Assembly (NCBI GenBank): GCA_026874595.1
Contig: CM049307.1
Location: forward strand, 19,939,079 to 20,003,078
Length of the DNA stretch: 64,000 bases
Origin: Sipunculus nudus
Taxonomy: Eukaryota; Annelida; Sipuncula; Golfingiida; Sipunculidae
Reading direction: 5' to 3'
Below, one piece after another: positions 21,050 through 31,561 of this stretch. Within the stretch, counting starts at the first letter, position 1. Each line of letters opens with the position of its first letter. The notes under the pieces were generated by a model. The model did not search any database, was not told the origin of the DNA, and was given only the letters and a program-made list of their open reading frames with translations. Made by a program: the position numbers and the translations under genes.

Positions 21050-24000
21050 ACCCGGCTGGACCCATGGGCCCAGGTTCAGCCAGATGTCAGAATGTACATA
21101 ATCAACCTGCCAATGTTATGTTGGATACTACCAGTGATGTGTGTTTTTCATCTGGCCCAATGGATAGTCCGGACCCCCATGGACCAATGGAGACAACCAG
21201 CATCCCTGCAAAATTAGAACAGATAGATACAAATGAAAAACAGGTTTACCAGACAAAAAAAACCATTGACAGTTCATCTCAAATACATCAGGTGCAAGCT
21301 GTGTCGGCCAAAGTTGAAATAAAAGTATGGGAGCAGAAATTGACTGCTACTATAGATACTGGAGCTGAGGTTACCATAGTAAATGAAAACATCTTAAATG
21401 AATTATCAGGGAGCACCAAAGTGGAAATCATTCCGGCCCCCCGACAATTAATCGTTGCTGAAGAGAATAAAACAATGGCCACCAAAGGAATAGCTGTTAT
21501 TCCTATCACTCTTGGCTATCTTTGCTTTGAATGGCCTGTGTATGTGGCTTGCACGGCTGATGATATTCTGCTGGGATGTGACATACTAGATGCTTTTAAC
21601 ATCACATTCAACACCCGGAGAGGATTATTGGTTGATGGTAAATGGGTACCATGCCTGATGGACCGCAAGCCAGATGGCTTATCTTCTGTGATTTTATCTC
21701 AGCCTGTCAGACTGCCCCCCAATTCAGAGACCATAATTCCTGGAGAGACAACAGATGCCATAGGTATAACTATTGAGACAGCCTTGATGGAGCCTCATCC
21801 TGCCCATAACCCAGCTATTATTATTGCTAGGGCTCTGGTTAGTACCCACAGCAAGGTGATTCCGGTACGTGTCATAAATCTATCGTCTACAGAAACAGAA
21901 ATGGGCAGAGGCTATCAACTCGGGGAGCTACAGCCATTCGAGGAGACACTGTCAGCTCCACCTAGTGACCACCTATCAGAGGGAGTGGACCCTTACCTGG
22001 ACGCTTCCAATGAGCCTTTACTACAGGATGAGAATGACGGGGATACATTGTACAAAGTGCAGCCAGCGAAGGTTAATGAAGCCACCAGTGGTCAACTTAC
22101 TGGCATCCCAGACCATCTTCATGATTTATTTACGCAAAGCTTAGAACACTTGGAATCATCAGACCAGTCAGAGAGGCTTGCCCACCTTTTAGCCAATTTT
22201 AGTGATGTTTTTGCTAAAGGTAACTTAGACCTGGGTACTTGCACAGTACTGAAGCACAGAATTGACGTGAACGGGGCCGCACCTATCCGGCAACCACTCA
22301 GACGTACCCCCAGGGCATTTGAGACCGAGGAAGAGGCGTATTTACAGCAACAGCTGGATGCAGGTGTGGTAGTGCCCTCTACCTCTGCGTGGGCTAGCCC
22401 TGTTGTCCTCATACGAAAGCGCGATGGCACTGTGCGATGGTGCTGCGATTTCCGGAAACTCAATGAGGTCACGGTCAAGGACGCTTACCCACTACCTAGA
22501 ATAGACACTTGCCTGGATTGTTTGGCCTCAGCAAGATTTTTCTCTACCATGGACCTTCAGAGTGGATATTGGCAACTTGAGGTTGAGCCTGAGGATAGAC
22601 ACAAGACTGCTTTCATCACAAAATATGGTTTATTTGAGTACGTCAAGCTCCCGATGGGACTTTGTAACTCACCAGGGACCTTCCAACGCTGTATGGAGTT
22701 GGTGCTTCGAGGCCTACAATGGAAGACACTTTTGATTTATTTAGATGACATCATCATTTACAGTGAAACCATGGATGAACATTTCAGGAGACTAACTGAA
22801 GTTTTACAAGTGCTGCAGTCAGTCGGATTAAAGCTAAAGCCTTCAAAGTGCAACTTGTTGAAGACACAGGTCCTGTTTTTGGGTCATATTGTCAGCTCTA
22901 ATGGCATACAACCAAACCCTAGACTTGTATCAGCTGTAAAGAACTGGGAGGAACCACAAAATAAACGCCAGGTACAGCAATTCCTTGGGCTGTGCAACTA
23001 TTACCGCCGGTTCATTTACCATTTCAGTGAGATAGCCTCACCACTTACCAGATTAACTGAGAAGAACTCTGAATTCACCTGGACACCTGAATGCCAGGTA
23101 TCTTTTAATGAGTTACAGGAGGCCTTATGCCATGCCCCCATACTGGCATATCCAAGGTCTACAGGTCAGTACATTCTTGATACTGATGCGTCTGACTCCG
23201 GAATAGGAGCTGTGTTGAGCCAACAGCAAGATGGTGAAGAAAGGGTGATTGGTTATGCTTCCAAGAAACTTGGTAAACCCCAAAGGCATTACTGCGTGAC
23301 CAGACGAGAACTGTTAGCCGCTGTCATTTTCATGAAAGAATTCCGTCACCACCTGCCGGGTCAAGAGTTCATACTCCGGACAGATCATAACTCCTTACGC
23401 TGGGTTTTCAATTTCAAATCACCTCAAGGTCAACTGTCCAGATGGCTGGAAGTCCTATCTCAGTACAACTTTAAAATTGTACACCGGGAAGGCTTGAAAC
23501 ACGGGAACGCTGATGCCATGTCGAGACAGTGGTGCGATAAAAGGACCTGTGACTGTTATCAGCATGGAATCCCATTGGACAAACTTCCCTGTGGAGGATG
23601 TAAACATTGTTCCAAAATGGCTGATCAGTGGGAAACATTTCAGGAGGGGGTTGACGACGTGCTGCCATTAAGCCAAGTGGAAACAGCTGTTGCCTGCCAA
23701 AAAGTCTCCACCAGAAAAAGAACCCCACCAAATTCAGGTGAACAAGCACAGGATCAGCAACAGCATTTCTGTCATCAAAATTGGGTGGAAGTGTTTACAT
23801 CAGATGACTTGAAACATGCCCAGCTGTCAGATCCCGACTTGGTGATTATACACGATTGGATCATCAGCGGTCAAAGGCCCAGCCGAGATGAAATTGCAGG
23901 TTACAGTCCTGAGATCAGACATTTGTGGGTTGAATGGGACAGACTAAGATCCATTGAGGGGGTTTTGTACATTCAATGGGAGAGCTCTAATACCAAGGTC

Positions 24001-24594
24001 ACCTACAACCAACTGCTAATACCAGAGAAACTAAGAGACAAGATCATCAGTGCTTGCCATGAATCACACTTGTCAGGCCACCTAGGTGTCGAGAAAACAG
24101 TAGGAAAAATCAGACAGAGAGCCTACTGGAGAACCATGCACACAGATGTTAGGAATTACATCAAGAGATGTGCTGTGTGCGAGGTTAATCGTCGCATGGG
24201 AAAGAAACCCAGAGCCCCCCTTACAGATTACCGGGTAGGGCACCCCATGGATCGACTGGGACTTGATGTGCTTGGCCCCTTACCTGTGAGTTACCGCGGT
24301 AACAGCTTCATACTGGTCATCGCTGACTACTTTACACGATGGGTTGAAGCTTATCCCATACCCGATCAGACCGCTGAGACTACTGCGAACACACTAGTGT
24401 ATGAGTTCTTATCTCGTTTTGGAATCCCCTTAGAGATTCACACCGACCAGGGCAGAAACTTTGAAAGTGAGCTTTTTCAACAATTATGTAAATTACTTGA
24501 GATCACCAAGACACGGACTACACCTTACCACCCAGCCTCCAATGGGCTGGTTGAGCGTTTTAATCAGACTTTGGCTCAGATGATTAGATGCTAA
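21025..24594 (+). CDS. Gypsy pol: protease, reverse transcriptase, RNase H, integrase (core)
   Basis: The frame is open from 21025, first ATG 21064, 1,176 aa from that ATG. Protease: TIDTGAEVTIV at ~residues 96-106. RT: WASPVVLIRKRDG, RWCCDFRKLN, YPLPRID and catalytic YLDDIIIY (~residue 559). RNase H: DTDASDSGIGAVLS (~705) and TDHNSLRWVFNFK. Integrase: an HHCC zinc domain (HESHLSGHLG...CAVC, ~1000), then DVLGPLP, TDQGRNFESELF and GLVERFNQ supply the D, D and E of the catalytic triad. The stop after MIRC at 24592 comes from a frameshift: the integrase C terminus goes on in the next frame. Pol is likely made as a Gag-Pol fusion through the -1 site. Catalytic residues look intact. Confidence 0.95.
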   Translation, partial: PDSRLFKLDPAGPMGPGSARCQNVHNQPANVMLDTTSDVCFSSGPMDSPDPHGPMETTSIPAKLEQIDTNEKQVYQTKKTIDSSSQIHQVQAVSAKVEIKVWEQKLTATIDTGAEVTIVNENILNELSGSTKVEIIPAPRQLIVAEENKTMATKGIAVIPITLGYLCFEWPVYVACTADDILLGCDILDAFNITFNTRRGLLVDGKWVPCLMDRKPDGLSSVILSQPVRLPPNSETIIPGETTDAIGITIETALMEPHPAHNPAIIIARALVSTHSKVIPVRVINLSSTETEMGRGYQLGELQPFEETLSAPPSDHLSEGVDPYLDASNEPLLQDENDGDTLYKVQPAKVNEATSGQLTGIPDHLHDLFTQSLEHLESSDQSERLAHLLANFSDVFAKGNLDLGTCTVLKHRIDVNGAAPIRQPLRRTPRAFETEEEAYLQQQLDAGVVVPSTSAWASPVVLIRKRDGTVRWCCDFRKLNEVTVKDAYPLPRIDTCLDCLASARFFSTMDLQSGYWQLEVEPEDRHKTAFITKYGLFEYVKLPMGLCNSPGTFQRCMELVLRGLQWKTLLIYLDDIIIYSETMDEHFRRLTEVLQVLQSVGLKLKPSKCNLLKTQVLFLGHIVSSNGIQPNPRLVSAVKNWEEPQNKRQVQQFLGLCNYYRRFIYHFSEIASPLTRLTEKNSEFTWTPECQVSFNELQEALCHAPILAYPRSTGQYILDTDASDSGIGAVLSQQQDGEERVIGYASKKLGKPQRHYCVTRRELLAAVIFMKEFRHHLPGQEFILRTDHNSLRWVFNFKSPQGQLSRWLEVLSQYNFKIVHREGLKHGNADAMSRQWCDKRTCDCYQHGIPLDKLPCGGCKHCSKMADQWETFQEGVDDVLPLSQVETAVACQKVSTRKRTPPNSGEQAQDQQQHFCHQNWVEVFTSDDLKHAQLSDPDLVIIHDWIISGQRPSRDEIAGYSPEIRHLWVEWDRLRSIEGVLYIQWESSNTKVTYNQLLIPEKLRDKIISACHESHLSGHLGVEKTVGKIRQRAYWRTMHTDVRNYIKRCAVCEVNRRMGKKPRAPLTDYRVGHPMDRLGLDVLGPLPVSYRGNSFILVIADYFTRWVEAYPIPDQTAETTANTLVYEFLSRFGIPLEIHTDQGRNFESELFQQLCKLLEITKTRTTPYHPASNGLVERFNQTLAQMIRC
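21040..21073 (+). promoter_or_regulatory. Probable -1 ribosomal frameshift site between gag and pol
   Basis: TTTAAAC at 21040-21046 is in the correct register: gag reads TTA AAC TAG, and slipping back by one gives TTT AAA in the pol frame, which is open from 21025 and runs through the ATG at 21064. Nine bases downstream, 21056-21073 (CTGGACCCATGGGCCCAG) can fold into a 7-bp stem with one A-C mismatch. Heptamer, spacing and stem match known retroviral -1 sites. Shift efficiency cannot be told from sequence. Confidence 0.75.
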
Positions 24595-25108
24595 TGTCCA
24601 GGATAACCAGAAAGAATGGGACCTCTATTTACCTTTACTGACAGCTGCTTACAGAAGCACGGTGCATCCGGCAACTGGATACACTCCAAATTTCCTCATG
24701 TTTGGGAGGGAGGTTATGCTTCCAGTGGATTTGATATTTCCTAGGCCAGCCGACCCAGGGAACACCTGTGATGAATATGTGCAGAAACTCCAAGAAAATC
24801 TCTCTGATAGCTATCGCCGGGCTAGGATTCATCTAAAACGCGCTGCAAGACAACAAAAGAAGAATTATGACACAAGAGTGATGGAACACTTGTTCAATGC
24901 AGGGGATTTAGTATACAAACTGAATACCCGAGCCCGAAAACATGATGCCCGATGGCTGGGCCCCTTTTTAATAACCAAATCCCTGGGGTGTACATTATAC
25001 CAAATTACAGATAAGAAGAAAGCTCAAGTGGTCCATCATGATGCTTTGAAACCCTACAACTCCTCCTTCATCCCCTCCTGGGCACTAAAAATGAGGGCTA
25101 AATTGTGA
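24593..25108 (+). pseudogene. Integrase C-terminal part, out of frame with pol
   Basis: From about 24593 the +1 frame encodes QDNQKEWDLYLPLLTAAYRS, HPATGYTPNFLMFGREV, a basic helix, a LGPFLI-type chromo/SH3-like segment and HHDALKPY, the usual Gypsy integrase tail. An inserted T in GATGCTAATG (or loss of two bases) explains the break. The tail helps bind and choose target DNA; without it the integrase would be truncated just after its catalytic glutamate. Confidence 0.85.
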
Positions 25109-25347
25109 TGTTAAACTAAGCAGCTGCACCAGATCATCCATAATTCTAGCAAAGCCTTATTTAGATTAACTGTCAAAATAATGCACCAGTCAGCTTTTCC
25201 TCACTTGCTTGCCCCGGCCATACCTGGAGTGAGTGTCTTGTAACTGCCTGGGCTAAATGGTTATGTGGTACCTATATAACCAATAATTTGATGTTGCTGT
25301 GATGGAAATATGCAGCACCTTTCTGACCAACTGTCCTTTTGTTATAG
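25109..25347 (+). other. Spacer between pol and the extra ORFs, with a candidate splice acceptor
   Basis: No coding signal. It ends with a pyrimidine-rich stretch and TTATAG|GG, an acceptor-like site with AG at 25346-25347, just ahead of the zinc fingers. A spliced subgenomic mRNA, like that for retroviral env, would explain expression of the ORFs that follow. Confidence 0.4.
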
Positions 25348-25879
25348 GGAAAAGCCTGCTGACCGGCACCATGCATACCGATGCAGCCAGTGCAACTTCC
25401 AGGGAAGAAAGACCAGAGCCATATGGCACTATCGAAGGGAACATCTGTCGGTGGGCATGGTCCCCTTCTACTGTTCGAGATGTGGCATTAAAGGACAGAC
25501 CCGGGCAGAGGTGGAGAGCCACGTACATAAGCAGCACCCCGAGTACCCCGAGGCTGCAGTGACGAACCCCACTCCCTATGTGGTAACATTTGGCCGGCAC
25601 CCGGGAGCAGATCTGACCCTTGTCCCTGTCGGACAGAACAAATCGCCCTCCACCACTACATCAGGCGTATCGAGTGCGGCACATCTCAGTGGGCCTGAAG
25701 CCAGCCCTATCCAGGGTCGCCTGTCTGAAGTCAGCCCTATCCAGGGTCGCCTGACTAAAGCCAGCCCTAGCCAGCCCCGTCAGGTTGAAGCCAGCTACAG
25801 CCAGCCCCGACTGACTGAAGACATCCCCAGCCAGCTCCGGCCAGTAGCTACCTCAACCCCCAGCCCAATCCTGACATGA
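25310..25879 (+). CDS. Gypsy accessory ORF A: two C2H2 zinc fingers and Pro/Ser repeat tail (189 aa)
   Basis: Residues ~20-75 form two C2H2-like fingers: YRCSQCNFQG...HYRREH and YCSRCGIKGQ...HVHKQH. The rest is low-complexity and Pro/Ser-rich, with about five 12-residue repeats built on SPIQGRL or S(Q)PR. The ATG at 25310 precedes the putative acceptor at 25347, so a spliced message would use a later start (ATG at 25371 is out of frame) or receive its start from an upstream exon. The stop overlaps the start of ORF B as ATGA at 25876-25879. This position normally holds env or nothing. Two C2H2 fingers suggest DNA or RNA binding. I do not recognise the protein. A decayed relative lies at 37.1 kb next to another LTR. 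Confidence 0.75.
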   Translation: MQHLSDQLSFCYREKPADRHHAYRCSQCNFQGRKTRAIWHYRREHLSVGMVPFYCSRCGIKGQTRAEVESHVHKQHPEYPEAAVTNPTPYVVTFGRHPGADLTLVPVGQNKSPSTTTSGVSSAAHLSGPEASPIQGRLSEVSPIQGRLTKASPSQPRQVEASYSQPRLTEDIPSQLRPVATSTPSPILT

Positions 25880-26997
25880 TGAGGGACTGCTTAGCCACCA
25901 TAAGAAACCTTACTGAAGTTAAAGATGACACGTCACGACTCCAGAAGGCAATCGCTGGTGTGAAAACCCAAGCTGTCACCACCAATCTAAATCTGGGACA
26001 TGTGAAAGCAAAGGCGTCAGCCACCTACCAAACTGTAGAGAAGATAGCGGCTGGGGTGACTGAAATCAGGCGAACATTAAAGGCCCCCGTGGACCCAGCA
26101 ACCAAGACCCTGGTCGATGCCTCCAAAATGCTTATGCATGAAGTAACATCCCTGAAGGAAGGCATCTTCCCCCTGATCCAGAGCCTGGTAGATGGTCAAT
26201 GGGAACTGGCTGAACAGCTTAATTCACAGTTGGCACAGTTCAACGGTTTCATGAGGATGCTGGCACTACACCTCCTGTTTCTGAATGTGCCCGCCCCAGC
26301 TCCTGCCACTCCAGAGGTTCCACCACCCGTCCCCACACCTGTGCTTAGTTTGTCCTATCAAGACGAAGAATTTGAGGCACTGTGGAACGAGGAGATGTTT
26401 GGCTCTGTTTCCTCTAGTTCGGAGCCAGATGAGTCCCTTTCAGGTTCGGTTCCGCTGGGAGAACCAGGTTTACCAGCTCCTGCCAGCCTCACCGTGCCAA
26501 CCGCCACCAAGGAGGTCATCACCAGCCCCGAGGAGAGCCGTCCAGTGATCCTCCCTGAACCTGTGGTCGGAAAACAGTCCAGCCCAAGACAAAGGCAGAT
26601 GGCCCAGCAAGGAAGGAATCCAAAGCGAAAAACCTTAAGCCAGCGCGTGAGACCACCAAACAGGAGACCGTGCCTGAAAGAAGGACCCAAACCTCTGCTG
26701 AACCAGCCCCGCAGAGCTCCCTCACTAATCACGAGAGGACGACAGATCGCCGGAGCCAGCCAGAGGGGCCCACCAACCATCCAAGATCGACAGTCCATCG
26801 ACAGCACCGTAGGGAGTGGCGGCCCGATTACTGGACAAGAAGACCCACCACTAGTAGAAGGAGACCCCCATATAGGGGGAAGCCAGGGAGGATTAGGCCA
26901 TACCCATCTTTTTAATGTGACTCAGTTTTTTAGTGCATTTTTAGTATGTTTATTAACAGGTATATGTAATTTGTTAGATGATCAGCACTTTAGTTAA
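25876..26997 (+). CDS. Gypsy accessory ORF B: coiled coil, Pro-rich and basic regions, hydrophobic tail (373 aa)
   Basis: It starts inside the stop of ORF A (ATGA overlap), which suggests termination-reinitiation or a -1 shift. Residues ~1-135 are helical with heptad-like hydrophobics and end in a hydrophobic patch (MLALHLLFLNV). Next come a Pro-rich linker, an acidic Ser-rich segment (EALWNEEMFGSVSSSSEPDE), then ~120 residues very rich in Arg, Pro and Gln that look RNA-binding. The last ~25 residues contain FFSAFLVCLLTGICNLL, which could be a membrane anchor. There is no signal peptide or Cys pattern of an envelope protein. Function unknown. The frame is intact while gag and integrase are broken, which may be chance given the element's youth. 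Confidence 0.75.
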   Translation: MMRDCLATIRNLTEVKDDTSRLQKAIAGVKTQAVTTNLNLGHVKAKASATYQTVEKIAAGVTEIRRTLKAPVDPATKTLVDASKMLMHEVTSLKEGIFPLIQSLVDGQWELAEQLNSQLAQFNGFMRMLALHLLFLNVPAPAPATPEVPPPVPTPVLSLSYQDEEFEALWNEEMFGSVSSSSEPDESLSGSVPLGEPGLPAPASLTVPTATKEVITSPEESRPVILPEPVVGKQSSPRQRQMAQQGRNPKRKTLSQRVRPPNRRPCLKEGPKPLLNQPRRAPSLITRGRQIAGASQRGPPTIQDRQSIDSTVGSGGPITGQEDPPLVEGDPHIGGSQGGLGHTHLFNVTQFFSAFLVCLLTGICNLLDDQHFS

Positions 26998-27241
26998 ACA
27001 TGGTCGGTAATTTAATTTTTTTTGGCAGTATTTTCCAAACTCAGGGAGCAGCACTACCAGGATAGGTAACTGGACAGTAGCCAGTATTTGTCATGACTTG
27101 GGAATATTTATTTATTTGTGTCTGGAGTTTGTTAAATCTGCAACTACAGGGGATGGTAATTTACAGCTGGTAACTTTCCAATAGCTTGGTCAAAAAAAAA
27201 AAAAAAAAAAAAAAACTCCTATATCATTTCTGGGAAGAAAT
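26998..27241 (+). other. Gypsy 3' untranslated region
   Basis: No ORF. It contains a run of A (about 27189-27214) shortly before the polypurine tract. Confidence 0.6.
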
Positions 27242-27261
27242 GAGGTCTGGAGGGGGGGTAG
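27242..27261 (+). promoter_or_regulatory. Polypurine tract
   Basis: GAGGTCTGGAGGGGGGGTAG directly abuts the 3' LTR and would prime plus-strand DNA synthesis. Confidence 0.85.
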
Positions 27262-29555
27262 TGTCACGGTTATTTTTTTTAAAACCGTTATTAGCTTTAG
27301 TAACATATAATAATTAATCTTTAACCTAAAGATTAATTATTATATTTCGTAGGGTTTCACTATATAGTAACTATATTCGCAGTAATAATTGGAGGATTAT
27401 TACTGTTTTACCCACCATCAACATATATATGTAGGGTGTATTGACAGTACAGTCAATAACTCCCAAATGGTATTCCGATATCTATATATGTGTCCACATG
27501 AGTGCCTTAATATTATAGTATTGACAATACTGTAAATGCATAGAATGGTTTTACTATCAATTATCATTTACATTGACAGTACAGTCAATATCTAGAATTG
27601 TTTTACTATCACGAGTGTCACTTTCAGTTTTTATTTACATTGACAGTACAGTCAATTTCTAGCACTGTTTTACCATCATAAGTACTGACAGCAAGGTCAA
27701 TCCCTAGAACTGTTTTATTAATACTAGTATCAGTTATAATTTACATTGACAGTAAAGTCAATTTCTAGAACTGTTTTAATCTCGTTAATATTGACAGTAC
27801 AGTCAATAATCTCTCACTGACGATGTATAAATAATATTATGATGAGGAACCGTCACTTGGAACCATGCCTGTTTAATCCGCTACCGGTAGCCTGTGAGCG
27901 CCGTCACGGTCATCATCATATAATACCGGGATAATATCATATGTATAAGAATTCTCAGGCCTTTATTATCTCATTAGTCCTAGTATTTTAACAAGTAATC
28001 GTTGTTGTTGTAGGAAATATTCGTGTAACTGTCAGCATGAGATAATGTGAGCACATGGCGTTGTCACGGCTGAAGCGGACCGAGCGATAATGAGGAAACA
28101 CTTATTTTACCAAATAATTCAGCGTCTGTTGGTCTTACCTCGGCCGTCGGACCTTCCATTTACCCAACAGATAATTTCTATTGGCGACAGGACCGGTGTC
28201 ATTCATGATAAAATCCATTTTTTTCTGTGACAAAACCATGTTGCGAATCAGCTGTTTTGCGCTTGGATACAACCGGCCGGGACTACTTTCCAGGTCGCCG
28301 TGTCACGGGGCCAACTAACTGGTCCGTGATTGGCTGTCAGCCGGATCACGTTAGACAAAGTAGAGTATATATTTTATGGTTAATTCTTAGTATTCAGCGT
28401 CGTATTTCTCGATACATATACCTGAAAGTGGTTGTTCAGGGCTAATTTAATTACAGGTAATATAGCCACTATCAAACAAGTCCGTTTGAGTAGTTTTGGC
28501 CACTTGTGACTAAGTTAATTTATGGGGTCACCAAGAGGTCACCATCTGTACCCTATAAAAGGGAGGGGACCTTGAGCTGAGGAGCCTCTCTCAGGTTCAC
28601 TGAACTTGATTGAACAGGTCCCCGGCTAACCTATGCCATGTAGGTATTTTTTGGCTACAAATAACAGTTTATAATAGAACTTATATAAGTTGGGCCAAGG
28701 TTGTGACACAAATGTGGCCACTGGGTCACATGTGCGCCACAAGTGGCCACTGGGTCACAAGTGGGTCACAAGTGGGCCACAAGTGGCCACTTGGTCACAA
28801 GTGGGTCAGAAGTGGCCACTGGGTCACGAGTGGGCCGCAAGTGTGTCACAAATGCGCCACAGGCAATATTAACGTGTCGTGTAAATAAATCATCAAGTTT
28901 CTCCATAAGCTAAATAAACTTGGGGTGTTAGATTATATTGACTGGCCACAAGTGGGCCACAAGTGTGCCACAAATGCGCCACAGGCATTATTACCATTCT
29001 GTTTAGATACATTTATAAATTTTGTCTATATGTAAGTTCATCGAGGGCTGGTAGATTATGGACTGGCCACCAGTGGGCCACAAGTGCGCCACAAGTGGGC
29101 CACAGATGTATCACAAAGGTTCCATAAGCAATGTAAGGACTGAGTGTAGTAAAAAGGGGTAGATGTTATTCTAGAGGACTAAGTGCTGATCCAGGGCTAA
29201 TATTCAAAAGCGAAGAGTATAGTTTCATATCTCCTATAGTATAGGAGTAACTGTATATATGTGGGTTTTGTTAACAATCTTAAAGCTTATTCCATGAATT
29301 GTTGTCTTTTAAATGAGAGACTGTGTGTGTGTGCCTAATAACTGCCTATGTGGTGGTATTCTCCGCCCCTAGGATAGCAACTAAAATTTATACGCCCTAA
29401 ATAACTAATCCTCAGTAAGCTTATTAATTCCGTTCATCCCCTTGGATAAATAAGGCCATCCTGACAAATTGGAAAATACCAGAATCCTAGTAAATGGTTA
29501 CAGCAGCAGAATGTCCTGGTCTGCCGGGTAAAACTGGCAGGCCAGGCCCGCGACA
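27262..29555 (+). repeat. 3' LTR (2,294 bp)
   Basis: Colinear with the 5' LTR, with only scattered differences, for example CACTTTATAG/CACTATATAG, GTTTATGCTGC/GTTTAATCCGC and GTGTTATGGGGCC/GTGTCACGGGGCC. It holds the same palindrome array, TATA box (28554) and 11-bp clusters (about 28714-29120). It is followed by CAAG, the right target duplication. Confidence 0.95.
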
Positions 29556-30939
29556 CAAGCATGTTTACATGTAGTTATGAGCATGTTTAGCCTGATATAA
29601 CATACTGAGGCTTGTAGTTAGGTAGATCTAGATATTTAGGAGAAAGTCTACTGCATTAAATTCCCTTCATACTCTCATAGGTATGCTGTCTACGTTGTCT
29701 TAAAAGCCCAGGAGTATAGGGTTAGCTGTGTAAGCATGCGGAGATTTTACGTATGTAAGTCACATAATGCGCAGCGAGTAAAAGATTTGAATACATTTAA
29801 ACACCTAGTGTTGTGAGTTGTTATAATCAGCACAGACTGAGGTTGTATTATGTTGGGCTATTGTTTACAGGGCTGAGTTGTCCGAGGACCTATGCTGTTG
29901 CTATACAGGGATTGAAAGCACCCACACCTCTAGTGGTCAGTGACGTCTTTATGTTATTCCAGTATATTGTCTAATATCGCATATTGGTTATTATGTTCTG
30001 TCATAGGAGTATAATATTGGAAGCCTGTTTATATATGGTGTACCGATCAGATGTCAACAGGGTAGTAATGAGGTAATATGGCCTTGATACATATATTCAG
30101 ATATTGGGAATATTTGTAGCTCTTTACTATTTGGAAACTAACATAACTTGTGATTGTTTTGATCAATGGAGAACTTTGACTGTCATGATATTGATTTGGT
30201 TTAAATATTGATACTGGTTGATACTGTTTAATACTAATGAATAGGAACTGCTAAACATATCGGTTGCTGAACAAAATAATGGTTATTATATGTTTATTAT
30301 GTATTTGTATGGGAGCCTTAGAGTGGCCCTTGTGTATTTGCAGGGTGTTTTCCTGGGTGTTTTCCCCTGGTGTTTTCCTGACGTTTTTCGGTGTCAGAGT
30401 GTTGGTTCTCGATAGCTGAATGATCTCTGACGCTAAGTGTTATGTCAGTTGGAGGGTTTTATTATCAGCTGTGGATGTCTTGTCAGTTGAGGAACTGTGA
30501 TTGTAAGCAGAGGTGTTAAATTTCTGAGATGACAGTGAAATAAAACAGGAGTTGCTGCAACCTGGACTGGTCATCTCTGTTCGTGTGTGCTTGGTCAGTG
30601 TGAACACCTCATGAGCATACAGATTCTATCCAAACCAACCCATTGTGCCAAGGGCTCCGGTCACACTTTTATTTCCATTTGACTACACACTGTTTATGAA
30701 AATGTGAAATAAATAAGTTAAAATGCAATTTGCACTTAAAAGTTCCAAAAGAAACAAGTGCTAGATACTTTAAAGATATATATTGAAAGTACATGTAAAA
30801 GCATTCATTTTTTCATAACAAATTTGTTGGTATTTTTTAAGATTATGATGCAAGACTGCTTAAATAGCATGAGGTTTTACATACTTTCAGTGTAATCTTT
30901 CATGCTTGTACTTGTTTTGCATTTTTTTCACATACTGAG
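29556..30939. other. Right flank of the Gypsy, no gene recognised
   Basis: AT-rich, no long frames. An AATAAA at about 30540 and a CGGTCACA at 30657-30664 give a vague LTR-end look, but I could not find a partner. Confidence 0.4.
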
Positions 30940-31419
30940 ATGGTCATTGCTGAGGCTGAGCCAACCTGTCCAGACCAGCATAGTGAGCAGGAGCAGGTGA
31001 CACAGGCATTGGACACAAGTACAGGTAACGAAGAAGAAGACATCCCTGCTAAAGTACCCAGGCTCACAGCCGAGTACTTTTCACTACGACGCCATCCGAG
31101 AGTGAAGAGGTGGTGTCTACCAGATCACAACTGGCAAACTACCAACAGAATGAGCACCACGGCCGAGATGCATCCACCTTCTGGAAGCCAGATGGAGTGG
31201 CCAGAGTTAAATATCCAGCACTATATGCCTTGGCCCATAATGTTTTGTCTGTGCCTGCTAGTAGTGCACCAGTGGAGCACATTTTCAGTCATGGGGGATT
31301 CATCATGTGACCACATAGGGCCAGACTGTCCTTCGTCATGCTTGAAACTCTTATGTTTCGGAAGTGTAATGAAAACATTATTTAGTTTTCAACACTTTTC
31401 CGGTCAGATTTGTGAATAA
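30940..31419 (+). pseudogene. hAT transposase C-terminal remnant
   Basis: Around 31185-31310 one frame encodes TFWKPDG, YPALYALAHNVLSVPASSAP and EHIFSHGGFIM, the hAT dimerisation domain that closes hAT-superfamily transposases. After a TGA at 31308 the frame goes on with PHRARLSFVMLETLMFRKCN, which is the normal end of the domain, so Arg (CGA) to TGA is likely. Upstream sequence (acidic, from 30940) is in another frame, so there is at least one indel. The catalytic RNase H-like core is not visible. This is a decayed fragment, not a working transposase. Confidence 0.7.
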
Positions 31420-31561
31420 ATCTCACTTTAGCTTGGCACCTGGAATGCCCACATTTAGCTAGATTAAAAGATTATAATTATTGACAGTCAACTTTGGTGA
31501 GAGAAAGTGACAACACAAAAGACTGTGTTTGATATTTGTGAAATGAAGACTAGACAACTGT

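Larger units (their letters stand above)
17077..29555 (+). mobile_element. Complete Gypsy LTR retrotransposon, 12.5 kb
   Basis: Two near-identical direct LTRs begin with TGTCACGG and end with GCGACA, flanked by CAAG on both sides (17073-17076, 29556-29559), a 4-bp target duplication. Inside are a primer-binding site, gag, pol in the order protease-RT-RNase H-integrase, two further ORFs and a polypurine tract. Integrase after RNase H makes it Ty3/Gypsy. By eye I count roughly 15-20 differences between LTRs over 2.29 kb (below 1%), so insertion is recent. Even so, gag has a stop codon, the knuckle histidine is Arg and integrase has a frameshift, so this copy probably depended on proteins from others or decayed very quickly. 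Confidence 0.95.

Noticed and set aside
26358-26807. 149-aa minus-strand frame inside ORF B
   Set aside because: Antisense to a GC-rich, Pro/Arg-rich coding region, which tends to keep the reverse frame open.
16637-30665. Possible older LTR (TGTGGCC ... GGTCACA) interrupted by the Gypsy
   Set aside because: No target duplication, no partner LTR and no primer site; the end similarity is only seven bases.
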